Below, piece by piece: positions 5,089-6,656 of a stretch of DNA of 6,656 nt. How positions within the stretch are numbered: position 1 is the first letter of the stretch; every line of letters starts with the position of its first letter. Where the stretch lies: positions 1 through 6,656 of the forward strand of contig JAIVGU010000033.1 in the NCBI GenBank assembly GCA_020201445.1. The letters are read 5' to 3'. Made by a program: the position numbers and the translations under genes. The stretch is from Halobacteriales archaeon (GTDB taxonomy: Archaea; Thermoplasmatota; E2; JACPAO01; JAHFTW01). A model generated the notes under the pieces. The model was not told where the DNA came from. It ran no database searches and worked only from the letters and a program-made list of their open reading frames with translations.

Positions 5089-6399
5089 ATGCGTTCCCTC
5101 GCCGCCCCCGCCCTCCTGGCGCTCGTCGTCCTGGCAGGCTGCACCGGCTCGACCTCCACCCCGTCGTCCTCCACGGCACCATCAGGCCCGGGCCAGGGGT
5201 TCACGGCGGTGCGCGGCCTCATCTCCGACAGCCAGGGGTTCGGCGAGCCCAGCATGGGGGTCAGCCCCGGCGGCGTGCTGTTCTCCGACCTCGGCTCCAA
5301 CGTCTACGTGTCGCGCGACAACGGGACGACCTGGACCAACACCGGCAACCACCAGCAGGTGCCCAACGCCGACCCCGACCTCGCGGTGGGCGCCGACGGG
5401 ACGGTGTGGGAGTCGCGCGACTACATCGGCTGCGCCGGCGTGGCGGTGAGCCGCGACCTCGGCGCGACCTGGAAGGCGAACCCCCTGGTCTGCCCGGGCA
5501 CGGCGCTCGACCGCCAGTACGTCATCCCGACCAAGGAGGGCACCGCCTACCTCTACGCGCACCAGATCGGCAGCCAGCACCAGCTCGCGGCCAAGACGAC
5601 GGACTACGGCGCCACCTGGCTGCCGCTGCCGCCGCCGGAGGGCGCGGACCACCAGGCGTTCGTCAACGGCGGCTCCGGCTGGGGCGGCGGCGGGTTCTGG
5701 GACCCGGTCCACGACGCCGTCTTCTTCACCTTCACCTACAACGACGGGCAGGTCGCGCTGCTGGACAGCAAGGCGCACGCGGGCTTCGCGGTGACGCAGG
5801 ACGGCGGCCAGACCTGGCGCCTCGGCTTCGCGGGCGACCTCGACGGCCAGCAGCTCGGCCTCGGCCTGGCGACGGGCGCCGTGGACGACGCCGGCAACGC
5901 GTACATCACCTGGGGTGAGGCGTCAGGCACGAACCAGGAGAAGATCGCCATCTACGTCGCCGCGTCGCGCGACGGCGGCAAGACCTGGACCCCGAAGGTG
6001 CGCGTCGACGACGGCACCGGCAGCAAGGTCTTCCCCATCGCCGTCGCCGGGCAGCCCGGCAAGGTCGGCGTGGCCTACTACGAGGGCGACAAGGCAGCCT
6101 TCCCCGACCGCATGGACGGCACCTGGCGCGTCACGCTCGCCTGGACGGAGGACTTCTTCGCCTCCAACGCGACCTTCCAGCACGGCGTCCTCGACGAGGG
6201 CGTCAAGGAGGGGCCCATCTGCATCAGCGGCACCACCTGCCAGGGCAACCGCGAGTTCGCCGACTACTTCGACGCCGTGCGGATGCCCGACGGCCGGGTC
6301 GCGGCAACCTACAACGTCCTCAAGCCCAACAGCCCGCTGCGGAATAGCTTCGCCATGACCGCTGACCCGTTGCTGGGGCCGCGCGGGACCACCGCCTGA
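5089..6399 (+). CDS. Secreted lipoprotein with Asp-box (BNR/sialidase-like) beta-propeller
   Basis: A 436-residue exported protein. The signal peptide is MRS plus a hydrophobic stretch and the lipobox LAGC, with C18 as the lipidated residue. A Ser/Thr/Pro linker (19-34) then spaces the domain from the membrane. The rest carries five Asp boxes of form S/T-x-D-x-G-x-T-W: SRDNGTTW (75-82), SRDLGATW (121-128), TTDYGATW (170-177), TQDGGQTW (236-243) and SRDGGKTW (293-300). This marks a six-bladed sialidase-like propeller, often called exo-alpha-sialidase or BNR protein. Asp boxes are structural, and I do not see a convincing arginine triad, so sialidase activity should not be assumed. A binding or adhesion role, or another hydrolase, is equally possible. 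C115/C135 and C378/C384 could form disulfides. The stop TGA is the first three bases of a palindromic repeat element, so the C-terminus may have been set by that element. Confidence 0.9.
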   Translation: MRSLAAPALLALVVLAGCTGSTSTPSSSTAPSGPGQGFTAVRGLISDSQGFGEPSMGVSPGGVLFSDLGSNVYVSRDNGTTWTNTGNHQQVPNADPDLAVGADGTVWESRDYIGCAGVAVSRDLGATWKANPLVCPGTALDRQYVIPTKEGTAYLYAHQIGSQHQLAAKTTDYGATWLPLPPPEGADHQAFVNGGSGWGGGGFWDPVHDAVFFTFTYNDGQVALLDSKAHAGFAVTQDGGQTWRLGFAGDLDGQQLGLGLATGAVDDAGNAYITWGEASGTNQEKIAIYVAASRDGGKTWTPKVRVDDGTGSKVFPIAVAGQPGKVGVAYYEGDKAAFPDRMDGTWRVTLAWTEDFFASNATFQHGVLDEGVKEGPICISGTTCQGNREFADYFDAVRMPDGRVAATYNVLKPNSPLRNSFAMTADPLLGPRGTTA

Positions 6400-6410
6400 A
6401 CCACGGACTG

Positions 6411-6429
6411 CGCGGAGAAGTTTTCCGCG
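6411..6429 (+). terminator. Hairpin just after the lipoprotein stop
   Basis: CGCGGA at 6411-6416 pairs with TCCGCG at 6424-6429, and the bases between (GAAGTTT) allow two or three further A-T/G-T pairs. It begins 12 bases past the stop codon. Four T residues lie inside the hairpin, not after it, so it is not a textbook intrinsic terminator. It may stabilise or end the lipoprotein transcript. Confidence 0.35.
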
Positions 6430-6434
6430 TCACT

Positions 6435-6451
6435 GCCTGCTCGCGGCAGGC
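6435..6451 (+). repeat. Second hairpin inside the repeat element
   Basis: GCCTGC (6435-6440) and GCAGGC (6446-6451) form a perfect 6-base stem with the 5-base loop TCGCG. It sits between the outer arm and the central long hairpin of the element. Confidence 0.5.
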
Positions 6452-6478
6452 GGTCCCTGCATGGCGCATCCATCGAAC

Positions 6479-6551
6479 CGCGGATTCCGCGGATGACGCG
6501 GATGGGTCTTGCGCCACAGGCCAAACATCCCCGTCATCCGCGAAATCCGCG
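6479..6551. repeat. Central long hairpin of the repeat element
   Basis: Bases 6479-6504 pair with 6526-6551 over 26 positions with two mismatches, around a 21-base loop (6505-6525). The stem is built from CGCGGAT units, so each arm is also internally repetitive. A stem this long is far more than needed for termination and suggests selection for structure or a mobile-element origin. Confidence 0.7.
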
Positions 6552-6631
6552 CTCCGGTGAGTGCTGCGCCTGGACAGCCTCATTCCGTGCAATCCGCGGA
6601 ATCCGTGGTTCAGGGACGAGGCGGCGGACCT

Positions 6632-6656
6632 TCATTTCAAGTCGAAGCCCTTATCC
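6632..6656 (-). CDS. Possible C-terminal end of a gene entering from the right edge
   Basis: On the minus strand the frame from the window edge reads GAT AAG GGC TTC GAC TTG AAA TGA, that is ...DKGFDLK and stop at 6634-6632. The other two minus frames close quickly. This would be a gene converging on the lipoprotein with the palindromic repeat between them. Eight codons are too few to identify anything or to be sure it is coding. Confidence 0.25.

Larger units (their letters stand above)
6397..6612. repeat. Palindromic intergenic repeat element with terminal inverted repeats
   Basis: The ends are an 11-base perfect inverted repeat: TGAACCACGGA at 6397-6407 and its complement at 6602-6612. 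It extends to 20 bases with two mismatches. The core motif GAACC(A/G)CGGATTCCGCGGAT occurs in degenerate form four times, twice on plus (6398-6416 and 6475-6504) and twice on minus (6526-6551 and 6592-6611). Copies 6475-6494 and 6592-6611 agree at 19 of 20 positions. There is no reading frame of recognisable protein inside. Similar CGCGGAT-rich palindromes are known as dispersed intergenic repeats in many prokaryotic genomes. It could be a non-autonomous mobile element, a structured RNA, or a bidirectional terminator between convergent genes. Confidence 0.75.

Noticed and set aside
6320..6592. A short minus-strand protein in the right-end repeat
   Set aside because: The frame is made of the CGCGGAT palindromes and antisense lipoprotein sequence, and its product is repetitive Arg/Ser/His-rich peptide.
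6397..6612. CRISPR array
   Set aside because: The repeated motif occurs in inverted orientations with unequal spacing and no spacer regularity, and there are no cas genes.

Overview
This is a very GC-rich window (roughly 70% GC by eye) packed with short-spaced protein genes. It has no rRNA, tRNA, CRISPR array or transposase. The organism is probably a prokaryote from an environmental lineage. Several starts lack a Shine-Dalgarno sequence and sit about 26-27 bases downstream of a TATA-like patch. That is the geometry of archaeal leaderless transcripts, and together with a LAGC lipoprotein carrying Asp-box repeats it makes a high-GC archaeon (for example a Thermoplasmatota-like lineage) a reasonable guess. 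A high-GC bacterium is not excluded: the DbpA-type helicase tail and the dispersed palindromic repeat at the right end are both common in bacteria.

Layout: (1) The left block reads leftwards. A crotonase-family enoyl-CoA hydratase (306-1178, minus) is followed 6 bases later by an unrecognised gene (299 to the left edge, minus) that runs off the window. (2) A small Rieske 2Fe-2S ferredoxin (1240-1572, plus) diverges from the hydratase across a 61-base intergenic region. (3) A HAD-family phosphatase of the phosphoserine-phosphatase type (1735-2481, plus) and a YkgJ-like cysteine-cluster protein (2504-3034, plus) follow, 22 bases apart and probably cotranscribed. Just upstream of the phosphatase, in another frame, is a second copy of the codons for its first 12 residues. 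That copy heads a 38-codon reading frame whose TGA overlaps the phosphatase ATG. (4) A DEAD-box RNA helicase with a DbpA-type RNA-binding tail (3031-4587, minus) converges on the YkgJ-like gene, and their stop codons overlap by 4 bases. (5) A possible small protein (4687-4935, minus) diverges from a secreted lipoprotein with five Asp-box (BNR-type) repeats (5089-6399, plus). (6) The right end (6397-6612) is a non-coding palindromic repeat element. Its terminal inverted repeat includes the lipoprotein stop codon. Beyond it, the last few codons of another leftward gene may enter from the right edge.

The genes do not form one recognisable pathway. The hydratase suggests acyl-CoA (fatty or organic acid) metabolism, the Rieske protein electron transfer, the helicase RNA remodelling, and the lipoprotein a surface beta-propeller. 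The observations most worth a second look are the duplicated phosphatase N-terminus, the repeat element overlapping a stop codon, and the non-canonical residues in the hydratase (AGASI instead of AGADI) and the phosphatase (GN instead of GD in motif IV). I see no convincing evidence for a new multi-gene system.
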